64,000 bases of DNA from Acidobacteriota bacterium (lineage in GTDB: Bacteria; Acidobacteriota; Blastocatellia; Chloracidobacteriales; JADJPF01): positions 1-64,000 of the forward strand of contig JACQZQ010000106.1 of the NCBI GenBank assembly GCA_016213785.1, given 5' to 3'. This document shows, in pieces, positions 9,001 to 16,495 of the stretch. A model generated the notes under the pieces. The model did not search any database. It was given only the letters and a program-made list of their open reading frames with translations, and was not told where the DNA came from. The first letter of the stretch is position 1. Each line of letters opens with the position of its first letter. Position numbers and translations under genes: made by a program.

Positions 9001-9292
9001 CTATTGAGTAAGACCCTTCATTATCAAAGACAGGTATCCAAGTTGTTCCAGAATTAACTGTTTTCCAAACATTTCCTGATGCTGCACCTACATAGTAAGT
9101 ACTATGTTCATTAGGATCTACAGCTATAGCTACAACACGGCCAGAAGTTAGGGCTGGGCCAATGGCGCGAAATTTTAACCCAGAAAAAGTAGCCGAATTC
9201 ATAGGATCTTTTTTTTCTTCTGCTTGTTGTGCATAAGCCATAGGGTTTTGTATTACTAAGGCTATTAGAAAAAATAGGTAAAGTAATCTCAA
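6023..9292 (-). CDS. secreted sortilin/VPS10-like BNR-repeat protein
   Basis: A 1089-aa protein with a signal peptide (residues 1-21, cut near AYA-Q). It is dominated by BNR/Asp-box repeats: SDDGGKSW, TDGGKTW, STDSGETW, STDSGATW, SNDGGKT, SFDRGSTW, RSDDRGNSW, TEDGGNNW, STDMGKTW and INGGQKW. These build one or two beta propellers, as in VPS10/sortilin domains. After about residue 740 follow a linker, a beta-sandwich resembling an Ig-like module (VRKFTGTASSGINRVVWNLRYPPV) and a charged helical tail. Close relatives are common in Acidobacteriota and Bacteroidota and are often labelled glycosyl hydrolase, although no sialidase active-site residues can be shown here. The location is periplasmic or on the cell surface. 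The ligand is unknown. Confidence 0.8.
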   Translation of the reverse strand: MRLLYLFFLIALVIQNPMAYAQQAEEKKDPMNSATFSGLKFRAIGPALTSGRVVAIAVDPNEHSTYYVGAASGNVWKTVNSGTTWIPVFDNEGSYSIGALAIDPKNPATVWVGTGELNSQRSVSYGDGVYRSDDGGKSWKNMGLKTSEHIARILIDPRSSNTLYVASQGPLWGPGGERGLFKTTDGGKTWKNTLSISENTGVTDVVQDPFNPDLLYAAAYQRRRHVWTLINGGPESAIYKSTDSGETWTKLKSGLPSDDLGRIGLAISPADSKVIYATVEAANRKGGIFRSTDSGATWEKRNPFDQTALYYSQITPDPKNVDRIYIMNTFLMVSNDGGKTLSRMPEKYKHVDSHVMWIDPKNTNYLLVGCDGGVYESFDRGSTWNYKSNLSITQFYDLAVDNAFPFYNVYGGTQDNFTLGGPSQTRNQTGISNSDWFVTVGGDGFRVQIDPEDPNIIYSESQYGGLIRFDKRTGEIIGIKPQEGKGEPPLRWNWDSPLIISPHSHTRLYFAANKLFRSDDRGNSWKVINKELSREIDRNKLPVMGKVWGADAVAKHASTSFYGNATALSESPKKEGLIYVGSDDGLIQVTEDGGNNWRKVEKFANVPEMTYVSRLLASQHDPNIVYATFDNHKNADFKPYVLKSTDMGKTWVSLSNNLPENGPVLAIAEDHINSNLLFVGTEFGLFFSINGGQKWIKLTGGLPTIAMKDLAIQKRENDLVVATFGRGFYVLDNYAPLRLLKPEMLNQDCVVFPVKDPWWFIPSEPLGGRGKSFQGDNFFVAENPPFGATITYYLKDSLKTKKQLRQEAEKEADKKKQSSPYPTPDQLRAEDEEPAPEIIVTITDTNGNVVRKFTGTASSGINRVVWNLRYPPVAVSSQPLNEDGELFASSLVLPGTYKVSLAKRVDGVITPIGETQSFTVKVLDAQLASQNDRVAHVEFQKKANSLLKAVNGALESANGLRTKLGTIKQAIKDSESPNLKLLDDTLAIEKRLNDILRKLRGDVSLRGRNENVPTSIAERASSAVDDQYLSTAPPTQTQQDAYKIASEEFTEELNKLRTLIEVDVKNLEKALDSVGAPYTPGRLPEWKDK

Positions 9293-9351
9293 GGTAGAAG
9301 TCTCCTTAAAAAATGGGTATAAAAATTTTTGGGCGGAGTTTAAATATAGTT

Positions 9352-9403
9352 AAGCCCTTAAGTCTATCTAGGGCTATTGTTAATAGCCCTTATCAGGGCT
9401 TTA
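9352..9403 (-). terminator. nested hairpin terminator after FKBP gene
   Basis: A perfect 9-bp stem with a GTT loop (9370-9390) sits inside a weaker outer repeat of AAGCCCT and AGGGCTT (9352-9403). It lies between the FKBP gene (9443) and the sortilin-like gene, downstream of the former. Confidence 0.6.
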
Positions 9404-9442
9404 AGAAGAAAAATTAAAATTATTTGGTACAGTCTAAGCAGT

Positions 9443-9796
9443 TTATCTTATTGCTAATAATTCTACTTCAAAAACTAGAGTAGCATTAGGAGGGATAATG
9501 CCACCAGCGCCTCTAGCCCCATAACCAATTTGGGGAGGAATAATAAGTTTGCGTTTGCCGCCTATTTTCATTGTCATTACGCCTTCATCCCATCCTTTAA
9601 TTACCATTCCAACACCAATTTGAAATTGGAAGGGTTGAGCGCGATCTACTGAGCTATCAAATTTTTTTCCATCAGTTAGCCAGCCTGTATAATGGACAGT
9701 TACGGTTTGAGCAAATTGTGGTTGAGCACCACTGCCTTCTACTAAATCAATATATTGTAAGCCAGAGGCTGTTGTAGTAGGGGTTTGGTTTGACAT
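9443..9796 (-). CDS. FKBP-type peptidyl-prolyl cis-trans isomerase (cytoplasmic)
   Basis: A 117-aa single-domain FKBP that catalyses cis-trans isomerisation of peptide bonds before proline. Typical segments are [18 protein letters not shown], the basal Trp in VIKGWDEGV, and [17 protein letters not shown] with [15 protein letters not shown]. No signal peptide is present, so it is probably cytoplasmic. The frame could be extended to a GTG at 9811 (15 bp upstream). The ATG at 9796 is preferred because AAAGGA lies 6 nt before it. It follows a lipoprotein FKBP gene on the same strand with a gap of about 50 bp, so the pair forms a probable operon of a periplasmic and a cytoplasmic isomerase. Confidence 0.9.
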   Translation of the reverse strand: MSNQTPTTTASGLQYIDLVEGSGAQPQFAQTVTVHYTGWLTDGKKFDSSVDRAQPFQFQIGVGMVIKGWDEGVMTMKIGGKRKLIIPPQIGYGARGAGGIIPPNATLVFEVELLAIR

Positions 9797-9848
9797 TAGA
9801 AATCCTTTCACATTAAAAAATAATTTATTATTTTGAATCTAGGAAATA

Positions 9849-10373
9849 TTATTTAACCTCTAGTAACTCAACATCAAAAATCAGTAATGCATTAGGTGGG
9901 ATAGAGGGGCCTGCACCTTGAGGGCCATAACCAAGATTTCCTGGAATAATAAGCTTACGTTTACCTTTTACTTTCATACCAACTAGACCTTCATCCCAAC
10001 CAGGAATTACTTGACCAGAGCCTAAGGTAAAAGGAAAGGGGGTTCTACCTGGCCCAACTGAGCTATCAAATAGGGTTCCATTATTAAGCCAACCTGAATA
10101 ATTAACGGTAACTTGTTGACCAGCTTTAGCTTCTGTCCCTGCTCCCTCAATAATATCAATATATTTTAGGCCTGAAGAGGTTGTTTTAGTTTGTTGACCT
10201 GCGTTGGCTTGTTCTCCAGGTAAATTAGCTGGAATGGCTGAAAAATCAGTTGCATTTATTGGAGATGCAGATGGAGATGGAGAAGAGGTAGGGGTATTTA
10301 CTGTTTGATTATTTTCACAAGCAAAAGAAAATAAAAGAATTATTAAGAAAATAACTAGTCTATGTTTTGACAT
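9849..10373 (-). CDS. FKBP-type peptidyl-prolyl isomerase, lipoprotein
   Basis: A 174-aa FKBP with a lipoprotein signal (hydrophobic residues 6-18, lipobox FSFAC with Cys19), so it is anchored in the envelope. A Ser/Pro/Thr-rich linker (about residues 25-60) leads to a complete FKBP domain from about residue 65: [41 protein letters not shown] and [26 protein letters not shown]. It is a paralogue of the downstream cytoplasmic FKBP and is transcribed with it. The expected role is folding of periplasmic or outer-membrane proteins. Confidence 0.9.
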   Translation of the reverse strand: MSKHRLVIFLIILLFSFACENNQTVNTPTSSPSPSASPINATDFSAIPANLPGEQANAGQQTKTTSSGLKYIDIIEGAGTEAKAGQQVTVNYSGWLNNGTLFDSSVGPGRTPFPFTLGSGQVIPGWDEGLVGMKVKGKRKLIIPGNLGYGPQGAGPSIPPNALLIFDVELLEVK

Positions 10374-10511
10374 TATTTGGTTCCTTTTTTAGAGATAAAT
10401 TTTCTTTGTCATTAGGCTACTATGAAAACCCCTTAAGCTTTATTTAGGGTATTCTTTAAGAATCAACTAGTTGCAAAGAAAATTGCAGTCCTATAAATTA
10501 TCCTATAATGT

Positions 10512-12380
10512 TTATTCATTCAACTCTGGCATAGCATCTGTAACCCGGTTTTCATTTAAGTTAGCTGTTTTAGTGCTACTAATTTGTCGAGTTGCTAGGA
10601 GTGTTGCTAGCACTTGATAGGTTTTAGCATTACAACATGGTGAACGAGCAAGCAATTCATTAATTGTAATTGCTGGTTGATCAAGCATTTCCCAAATATG
10701 TTCGGCTAATGCTAAAGTTTCTTCATCTCGCCAGCTAATTTGCTCAAAACGTCGCCTAAAGTTAGTTAATAAATTAGGGAATTTTAAGACAAAACGGCTA
10801 AGTAAGGTTTTTAGTCCTAAAGCTTCTTTAAGTAAATAGGGTGCTTCTTCAGTAATAGGTTCAAGCCTTTCTAGTTCTATAGGTAATAAACATTGTCTAA
10901 ATAAAAAACAACCTTCTAAGGGCATTTGAAATAATTGATAAAAAGCTTCTACTCCATGACGAACCCCTAAACGCACATGAGTAATATTACCTTGATCAAG
11001 ATATAAACTAGCAAAAGCACGAGAGTTAGAAACATCTTGTTCTGCTTCAGGAGGAGCTTCTGTATTATGTAAAGTTAATAGTCCTGTTTCTTGAAGCCCT
11101 ATTAATAGATGAATTACAGAAGCTAAATCAAACCAACTTAAATGGCCTTGAACTCGTTTATTGTTTAAGTAGCCTGACTTAATAGTTAATTTACCGCTTT
11201 GTTGTGGTTCAGGTGTAGAAAATTTTTCGGGGTCTAAAACTGTGTGTCCATCTGTTCTTGAGCTTCTAATTGAGCTTGTTTCTATATTGCGAATATCCAT
11301 TTCTTGTTCTTCGCTAGTAAGAGAATTAGACATAGATTGTCTAGAATCATTCATAGCTAGCAAAATAGCTGCATCTAAGTCTTTATCAGTAGCTTGTAAG
11401 AAAATATCCTTAAATTCTTGTTCTCTAAGTGCGCGGCTTGCTACATCAAATTCTTGAGCAAAACTGCTAGCAGAAGCAGGGCGTGAACGAGGATCTTTTT
11501 CTAATGCATGCATCACTACGGCATTAATTATTTTAGGAATTTCTGGACGAATTTCATGTATAGGTCTAGGTCTTTCATTAAGTTGTTTAAGTAAAACAAT
11601 AATTGGCGAAGGGCCATCAAAGGGTATTTCACCAGTGAGTAATTGATAAAGCATTATTCCTAGGCTATAAACATCCGAACGAGCATCTACAGGTTGGCCT
11701 GAGCATTGTTCAGGGGAGATATAAAAGGGTGTTCCAACTACAGCATCTCCTCCTGTAAGCTGCCCCATATTTTCTTCAGTAAAGTTTAGGTCATAGACTT
11801 TAGCAATACCAAAATCAAGGACTTTAACAATTTCTTGTCCATCTTCTTGATGAAGAAAGATGTTTTCTGGTTTAAGGTCACGGTGAATTATACCTCGATT
11901 ATGTGCTACTGATACGGCTGCACATACTTGTTGCATTAAATGATTAGCTTCTTCTACAGAAAAATGATGTCTTGAGCGTAGTTTTTCATATAGAGATTGA
12001 CCTACTAGTAATTCCATGACTACATAAATTAGCCTATCGCTAGTAATACCAAAATCTAGCACTGCAACAGCATTAGGATGGCGAACTTTCATTGCTGCAT
12101 AGGCTTCGCGACGGAAACGCTCAATTGCTACTCCATCATTAGCTAAGGCTTTATGCATAATTTTTATTGCTATAGGTGATTGTAATTGTAAGTGAGTAGC
12201 ACGATAAACCGTCCCTGTTCCACCTTCAGCAATTTTGTAATCTATGGAGTATTTATTATCAATAATTTTTTCTAATAAGCTATCGTTTTCTGATAGGGAC
12301 TCTGTTAACGGCTGTCCGTCATAGACACAGAAAAACATTATGTTTTCATAGGTGCGTTGACAAACGGGACAACTTTTCAT
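10512..12380 (-). CDS. zinc-ribbon Ser/Thr protein kinase with DUF4388-like domain
   Basis: A 622-aa kinase. Residues 4-22 hold a short Cys motif (CPVCQRTYENIMFFCVYDG), like the zinc-ribbon start of many acidobacterial kinases. The kinase domain covers about 46-310: glycine loop EGGTGTV (52-58), Lys73, HRDLKPEN with Asp168, DFG 189-191 and GTPFYISPEQ. All catalytic residues are present. From about residue 400 a second domain (GHLSWFDLASVIHLLIGLQETGLLTL) resembles DUF4388/PATAN, a domain found in surface-sensing and gliding regulators. The C-terminus has a helical region with the ARSPCCNAKTY sequence, shared with the paralogue at 16496-18361. No membrane segment is seen, so it is cytoplasmic. 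The substrate is unknown. Confidence 0.85.
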   Translation of the reverse strand: MKSCPVCQRTYENIMFFCVYDGQPLTESLSENDSLLEKIIDNKYSIDYKIAEGGTGTVYRATHLQLQSPIAIKIMHKALANDGVAIERFRREAYAAMKVRHPNAVAVLDFGITSDRLIYVVMELLVGQSLYEKLRSRHHFSVEEANHLMQQVCAAVSVAHNRGIIHRDLKPENIFLHQEDGQEIVKVLDFGIAKVYDLNFTEENMGQLTGGDAVVGTPFYISPEQCSGQPVDARSDVYSLGIMLYQLLTGEIPFDGPSPIIVLLKQLNERPRPIHEIRPEIPKIINAVVMHALEKDPRSRPASASSFAQEFDVASRALREQEFKDIFLQATDKDLDAAILLAMNDSRQSMSNSLTSEEQEMDIRNIETSSIRSSRTDGHTVLDPEKFSTPEPQQSGKLTIKSGYLNNKRVQGHLSWFDLASVIHLLIGLQETGLLTLHNTEAPPEAEQDVSNSRAFASLYLDQGNITHVRLGVRHGVEAFYQLFQMPLEGCFLFRQCLLPIELERLEPITEEAPYLLKEALGLKTLLSRFVLKFPNLLTNFRRRFEQISWRDEETLALAEHIWEMLDQPAITINELLARSPCCNAKTYQVLATLLATRQISSTKTANLNENRVTDAMPELNE

Positions 12381-12455
12381 AAGTAAAAATTACCTTTTAA
12401 TTTCAGGCTATTACCTGGACTATTTTAAATTCAGTATTTTTAGAGTTTAAGAATA

Positions 12456-12477
12456 CACCTTAAATTAAATTAAGGTG
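12456..12477 (-). terminator. terminator after the GT39-type gene
   Basis: A perfect 8-bp stem (12456-12463 with 12470-12477) with a 6-nt AT loop, 30 bp past the stop of the 12507-13967 gene. The following T tract is weak. Confidence 0.5.
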
Positions 12478-12506
12478 GAATTGGTTTTGCAAATTATTTG
12501 GCTTAC

Positions 12507-13967
12507 TTAAATCCAAGAAGGCAACCACATTCTTAAGAAGAAACCCCTAGGCGATAATGGTAAGCCTAAATAAATGGGTAAGAAAAAGAGAAATCCTAAA
12601 AATATAATACTAATAATAATTATTGCTAGATTTTTAGTCGATTTTTGCTTGCTTGATACTAGGCAATGTTCTAATACCCAAGCAGCAGTAAGAAAACTAA
12701 ATGTAGATGCTGGAATATAATGATAGAGAAATGTAAAGCGGCTTACTCCAGCCCAACTAAATAAATTTGCACTATAACTAATTATTAAATAAAGAGGAAC
12801 AAAAAAATTTATTGCCAATAAGTATTTTTTATTATTAGGGTTTTGTTGAAAAACTAATTCTATTGCTATAAGAGAAAATCTTTCTACTAATGTAAAAATT
12901 ATCCACAATAATGATACTAGTGCTAGTAAATAAAGTAGAGGGTTGCCCATAGCATGAATATCATAAACTAGTGCTGCTTCATTAAGAGGAATAGGTTTTT
13001 TTCCTGTAGGAACAATTTCATCAGGGTTTTTAACTGTTTCATAAAAATAACTTACAGGTCTAGCCATAATAGGCCAAGTAAACCAAGGTGATGTGTAGGG
13101 GTGTTCTTCTGGTTTATTAGCAAAAGATTTATGAAATGTATATATTTGAGTCTCGATCTCTTTAATTGTTCCAGGGTTTTGTCTTAAGTGAGGTTGCCAG
13201 GATAAAATATATATTGAGTAAATTATTAAAGGTAAATAAAGTAGGTGATAAATTTTTATTTGCTCAATCTGTTCTAGGGGAGAAATAAAATTAGCCTTTT
13301 CACTATAGTCTTTAGTAAAAATAAAATTTTCAGGAAAAAGTTTTTTAAGTATATAAATAGTTAACCAAGTAGCATAAATAGCTATAATAATACTTAATCC
13401 GCTCCATTTTACTGCAACTGTTGCTCCTAGGAAAATTCCTGTTAAGGTTAAGAAAAACCATTGTTTCCAACCTCTTTTACAAAGAGTTATAAGAAAAAAT
13501 AAATGTCCTAGTAGTCCAAAAAAAATTAAATAGGTGTTAAGTAGGGCTAGGCGTGCTTCTACTAGAAGTAGCCCATCTAGACTAGCAAAAAAGCCTGATA
13601 GCAAAGCATATCTTTTATTACCAGTTAATCTATAGGCTAAGGCAATTAAAATTATAGGAATAAAAGATCCTACCAGTGCATTTACCCAACGATAACCAAC
13701 AGGATTAAAGCCTAAAGCCCAAATACCAAAAGCAATAAAGTATTTTCCTAAAGGAGGATGAGCATCAAAAACATGAGTATTGGTAAGGTAACTTTGAGCA
13801 AAATTAGCAAAATGTACTTCATCAAAAACTAGTACGTCAAAACGGGCAAGTCCCCAAAATCTTAAACAAGTAGAAAAGATTGCAATAAAGATTAATAACA
13901 ATCTATACCAGTTTTCATCTGTAAATAAATTTTGTAGCGAGGAAAGTTTTTTATACATTTGGCTCAT
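12507..13967 (-). CDS. GT39-type (PMT/ArnT-like) membrane glycosyltransferase
   Basis: A 486-aa polytopic membrane protein with about ten hydrophobic helices. After the first helix come RFDVLVFDEVHF (Asp49-Glu50) and the periplasmic loop VFDAHPPLGKYF (His70-Pro-Pro), the signature of protein O-mannosyltransferases and related polyprenyl-phosphate-sugar dependent transferases. Such enzymes move a sugar from a lipid carrier to a protein or lipid on the outer side of the inner membrane. The length is typical of bacterial members. It stands alone, divergent from the RsiV-like lipoprotein gene and followed by its own terminator. The donor and acceptor are unknown; an ArnT-like lipid A role is less likely because no other ara4N genes are nearby. 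Confidence 0.8.
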   Translation of the reverse strand: MSQMYKKLSSLQNLFTDENWYRLLLIFIAIFSTCLRFWGLARFDVLVFDEVHFANFAQSYLTNTHVFDAHPPLGKYFIAFGIWALGFNPVGYRWVNALVGSFIPIILIALAYRLTGNKRYALLSGFFASLDGLLLVEARLALLNTYLIFFGLLGHLFFLITLCKRGWKQWFFLTLTGIFLGATVAVKWSGLSIIIAIYATWLTIYILKKLFPENFIFTKDYSEKANFISPLEQIEQIKIYHLLYLPLIIYSIYILSWQPHLRQNPGTIKEIETQIYTFHKSFANKPEEHPYTSPWFTWPIMARPVSYFYETVKNPDEIVPTGKKPIPLNEAALVYDIHAMGNPLLYLLALVSLLWIIFTLVERFSLIAIELVFQQNPNNKKYLLAINFFVPLYLIISYSANLFSWAGVSRFTFLYHYIPASTFSFLTAAWVLEHCLVSSKQKSTKNLAIIIISIIFLGFLFFLPIYLGLPLSPRGFFLRMWLPSWI

Positions 13968-14012
13968 TTTTCTATTTTATGCATCAGTTTGATTAATAAA
14001 GCAACGATAGCT

Positions 14013-14021
14013 TGCTATAAT
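14013..14021 (+). promoter_or_regulatory. extended -10 promoter for the RsiV-like lipoprotein gene
   Basis: TGCTATAAT matches the TGnTATAAT extended -10 consensus. It lies 47 bp before the ATG at 14069. No good -35 hexamer is seen, as is usual for extended -10 promoters. Confidence 0.55.
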
Positions 14022-14068
14022 CTCTTTACAAGTAAAAAACTAGTAGAAATCAATAACAGGGGTAATTT

Positions 14069-15250
14069 ATGAATAAAAATAAGCATCTTACCTTTCTAGT
14101 AATACTACTATTAACTTTAGCTTCTATTTCTTGTGGTGATATAAATTGGTCAGAAAAAAATAAATCTGATACTAATAGTTCTAAACCTGATACAAATATA
14201 TCTAATGAAAGCAAAATAGCTAATGCTCCTGTGCCAGAAACATTTAGTAAAACCTTATTTGGCAAGATTGGCACTTATGAAATAACAATGAATTTAATCC
14301 GTGAAAAAAAGGAATTAACAGGAGACTATGGCTATGACAATAAGATACAAACTTTTATTTTAAGTGGTACAGATGGACTTAGCTTAAAGGGTAATATTAC
14401 AGAGGATAATACTTTTATTCTCAAGGAAATAGAAACCATCTTAAAGGATGGTGATTTTAAGGAAAAAGTAACAGGAATTTTTAGTGGTAAAATTATAGCT
14501 GAACAAAGAAATAATATTACCGTAATAAAACTTAATGGTGATTGGTTAAATGCTGATGAAACTAAGAAATTAAACTTCTTTCTTACCGAACAACGTTTTT
14601 CTTTAGGCGATAATATTAAAATACTAGATAAAGAACTTAGGGAAGATAATAAGAAAAATAATTTTGAATTTAATGCTGTTTATCCTCAATTTGAAGGAAG
14701 TGAAGAGGCTGAGGTAGTAAAACTTAACCAAAAAATAACTAATACAATAGAAAAAATGTATAGAGAGTTTAAGAAAAATGCTTTAGATTTAGGAGAGGAA
14801 GAAGATTCTAATGAATCTGTGGGGGGTAGTTATTCTGATATTGTCTATTCTTTTGATCTTGTTAATAAAGATATGGTTAGCATTAGATTTTCTCTTAATG
14901 ATTATTATGCAGGTACAGCACACCCTAATAGCCAAGTTATAAATTTCAATTATGGGATAAAAGCAAATAAAGAGTTGCAGTTAGAAGATTTATTTCTTAA
15001 AGACTCTAATTATGTAAGTAAAATAAATAGTCTTTGTCAAAAAGCCTCTAAGGGTAAAGACTATGAGATTTTCTTTAATGATGAAAATCCAAAAGAAAAT
15101 TTAGCAAACTGGACGGTTTCTCCTAAAGGGATATTTTTCCATTTTGGGGTAGCACATGTTTTTGGCGATATAGCAACAATTTTTATTCCTTATAAAGAAA
15201 TATCAGATTTAATTGATCCCAATAGCCCAATAAGTTCTTTTGTTAAATAA
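14069..15250 (+). CDS. RsiV-like lipoprotein (DUF3298-type)
   Basis: A 393-aa lipoprotein: hydrophobic residues 7-20 and a lipobox ending in Cys22 (SISC). An Asn/Ser-rich linker follows. The middle (about 45-180) is beta-rich and unassigned. The C-terminal half (about 190-385) fits the DUF4163/DUF3298 fold seen in RsiV, with the segments YYAGTAHPNSQVINFNY, LQLEDLF and GDIATIFIPYKEISDLI. In RsiV this domain binds lysozyme, but many proteins share it, so the ligand here is unknown. GGGG (14058-14061) lies 7 nt upstream of the ATG. It is convergent with the PilZ gene and shares its terminator. Confidence 0.7.
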   Translation: MNKNKHLTFLVILLLTLASISCGDINWSEKNKSDTNSSKPDTNISNESKIANAPVPETFSKTLFGKIGTYEITMNLIREKKELTGDYGYDNKIQTFILSGTDGLSLKGNITEDNTFILKEIETILKDGDFKEKVTGIFSGKIIAEQRNNITVIKLNGDWLNADETKKLNFFLTEQRFSLGDNIKILDKELREDNKKNNFEFNAVYPQFEGSEEAEVVKLNQKITNTIEKMYREFKKNALDLGEEEDSNESVGGSYSDIVYSFDLVNKDMVSIRFSLNDYYAGTAHPNSQVINFNYGIKANKELQLEDLFLKDSNYVSKINSLCQKASKGKDYEIFFNDENPKENLANWTVSPKGIFFHFGVAHVFGDIATIFIPYKEISDLIDPNSPISSFVK

Positions 15251-15267
15251 AAAGGTTTAGTTTTTAA

Positions 15268-15293
15268 GTACCCAGAAATTACTTCTGGGCACT
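15268..15293. terminator. bidirectional terminator between lipoprotein and PilZ genes
   Basis: The inner stem 15271-15277/15283-15289 (CCCAGAA with TTCTGGG) is perfect. It extends outward by four pairs with one mismatch. It sits between convergent stops. Confidence 0.7.
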
Positions 15294-15307
15294 AGTTTTA
15301 GATTCTC

Positions 15308-15712
15308 TTAAATTCCTCCAATGGAAGTTAAATAGCCTTCATAAAGCCCTAAATCAGTTCCAGACATTTCTTTAATATAAATACCTACATTCCAGTTAAT
15401 ATTATCCTCTGAAGGTCGATACCAAACGGCAAAACCTTCAATATGAACTGTTCCAACAGGCAAATCTATTTCAATATCAAGACGATTCTTAAAGGCTACA
15501 GTATGATCTTTAATAATATTTAAAGAATCGCTTTCAACGGCAGTAGTTTGGATATGCATTCCTTGTAAGCTTAAATCAACAACTTTTCCAGTAATAACAC
15601 GTGAGCGGTTTTCTTCATCATCAGCATCAATAATTGTTAGTCTTACAGGCAAACCTGCTTCGGGTGTAGGTCTTTTAGTAGCTAATGAAGTAGTATTTGG
15701 GCTATTTTCCAT
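15308..15712 (-). CDS. PilZ domain protein
   Basis: A 134-aa protein with a single PilZ-like domain: VVDLSLQGMHIQ fits the (D/N)xSxxG motif and VHIEGFAVWYRPSEDNINWNVGIYI fits the last strands. PilZ domains bind cyclic di-GMP through an RxxxR motif near the start plus the DxSxxG motif. Here an arginine-rich N-terminal segment is present (RLTIIDADDEENRSR) but the canonical spacing is not obvious, so binding is uncertain. The domain sits in a 134-aa cytoplasmic protein. It could act as a c-di-GMP effector for the pilus and polysaccharide genes in this window, but that is inference. Confidence 0.7.
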   Translation of the reverse strand: MENSPNTTSLATKRPTPEAGLPVRLTIIDADDEENRSRVITGKVVDLSLQGMHIQTTAVESDSLNIIKDHTVAFKNRLDIEIDLPVGTVHIEGFAVWYRPSEDNINWNVGIYIKEMSGTDLGLYEGYLTSIGGI

Positions 15713-15931
15713 AAAAATTTTAGAGTGATGGTTAAAGGCTAATTTATAAAAACCAGCAACCTTTTTTCTCCTTTTGGTGTTCTATTAACATCCTTAGCTT
15801 AAGCTTAGAGCTATATGTTATGCTCTATCTACGCTAATTTAACATAATAGGTTTGGCAATAGAAGAAACCAGAGTAAAACAAAATTATAAGATATCAAAA
15901 TTTCTACTTTTTAGTAATTTTGGAGGCAAAA

Positions 15932-16453
15932 GTGAAAGACAAAATTATTGTAGTTGAAGGAGATATTACAAAATTAGACGTAGATGCAATAGTTAATGCT
16001 GCTAATAGGTCTTTACTTGGTGGTGGAGGGGTTGATGGCGCTATTCATAGGGCTGCTGGAAGAGAGCTTTTAGAAGAATGTAGAAAATTAAAAGGCTGTG
16101 AAACAGGAGAAGCAAAAATTACTAAAGGCTATAATCTTAAGGCCAAATGGGTAATTCATACTGTAGGGCCAGTTTGGAGAGATAGTAGTGTTCAAGAAGA
16201 CGAGTTTTTAGCTAGATGTTATCGTAATAGTCTTGCTTTAGCTAAAGTTCAGGGAATAAAAACCATAGCTTTTCCTGCTATTAGTACAGGGGCTTATAAC
16301 TTTCCTATGGATCGTGCTACGAAAATTGCTATAAAGGAAATTAAGAATTTTCTTTTGAAAAATAATTCTATTGAAAAAGTATTTTTAGTTTGTTTTGGTA
16401 TATCAGCTTATAAAATGACTCAAAGAATCCTAGAAAAATCTTTAGAAGATTAA
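15932..16453 (+). CDS. macrodomain protein (O-acetyl-ADP-ribose deacetylase-like)
   Basis: A 173-aa single macrodomain. Conserved segments: [36 protein letters not shown] (ADP-ribose binding with the NAAN and GGGVDGAIH loops) and [15 protein letters not shown]. This is the YmdB/MacroD class, which removes acetyl from O-acetyl-ADP-ribose or ADP-ribose from acidic residues. A longer frame opens at a TTG (15920), but GGAGG (15922-15926) lies inside it and is spaced 5 nt from the GTG at 15932, so the GTG start is preferred. It is a single gene convergent with a kinase gene. It could reverse ADP-ribosylation or act in RNA processing; the sequence does not decide. Confidence 0.9.
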   Translation: MKDKIIVVEGDITKLDVDAIVNAANRSLLGGGGVDGAIHRAAGRELLEECRKLKGCETGEAKITKGYNLKAKWVIHTVGPVWRDSSVQEDEFLARCYRNSLALAKVQGIKTIAFPAISTGAYNFPMDRATKIAIKEIKNFLLKNNSIEKVFLVCFGISAYKMTQRILEKSLED

Positions 16454-16495
16454 AGTGTAAGCTATTATGAAAGTACAGTACTTAGAGATAAATTC

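Noticed and set aside
15920-15931. TTG start for the macrodomain gene
   Set aside because: The GGAGG ribosome binding site lies inside that extension and points to the GTG at 15932.
16473-16486. AAGTACAGTACTT palindrome between convergent genes as a terminator
   Set aside because: Too short and without a T tract; no reliable stem.
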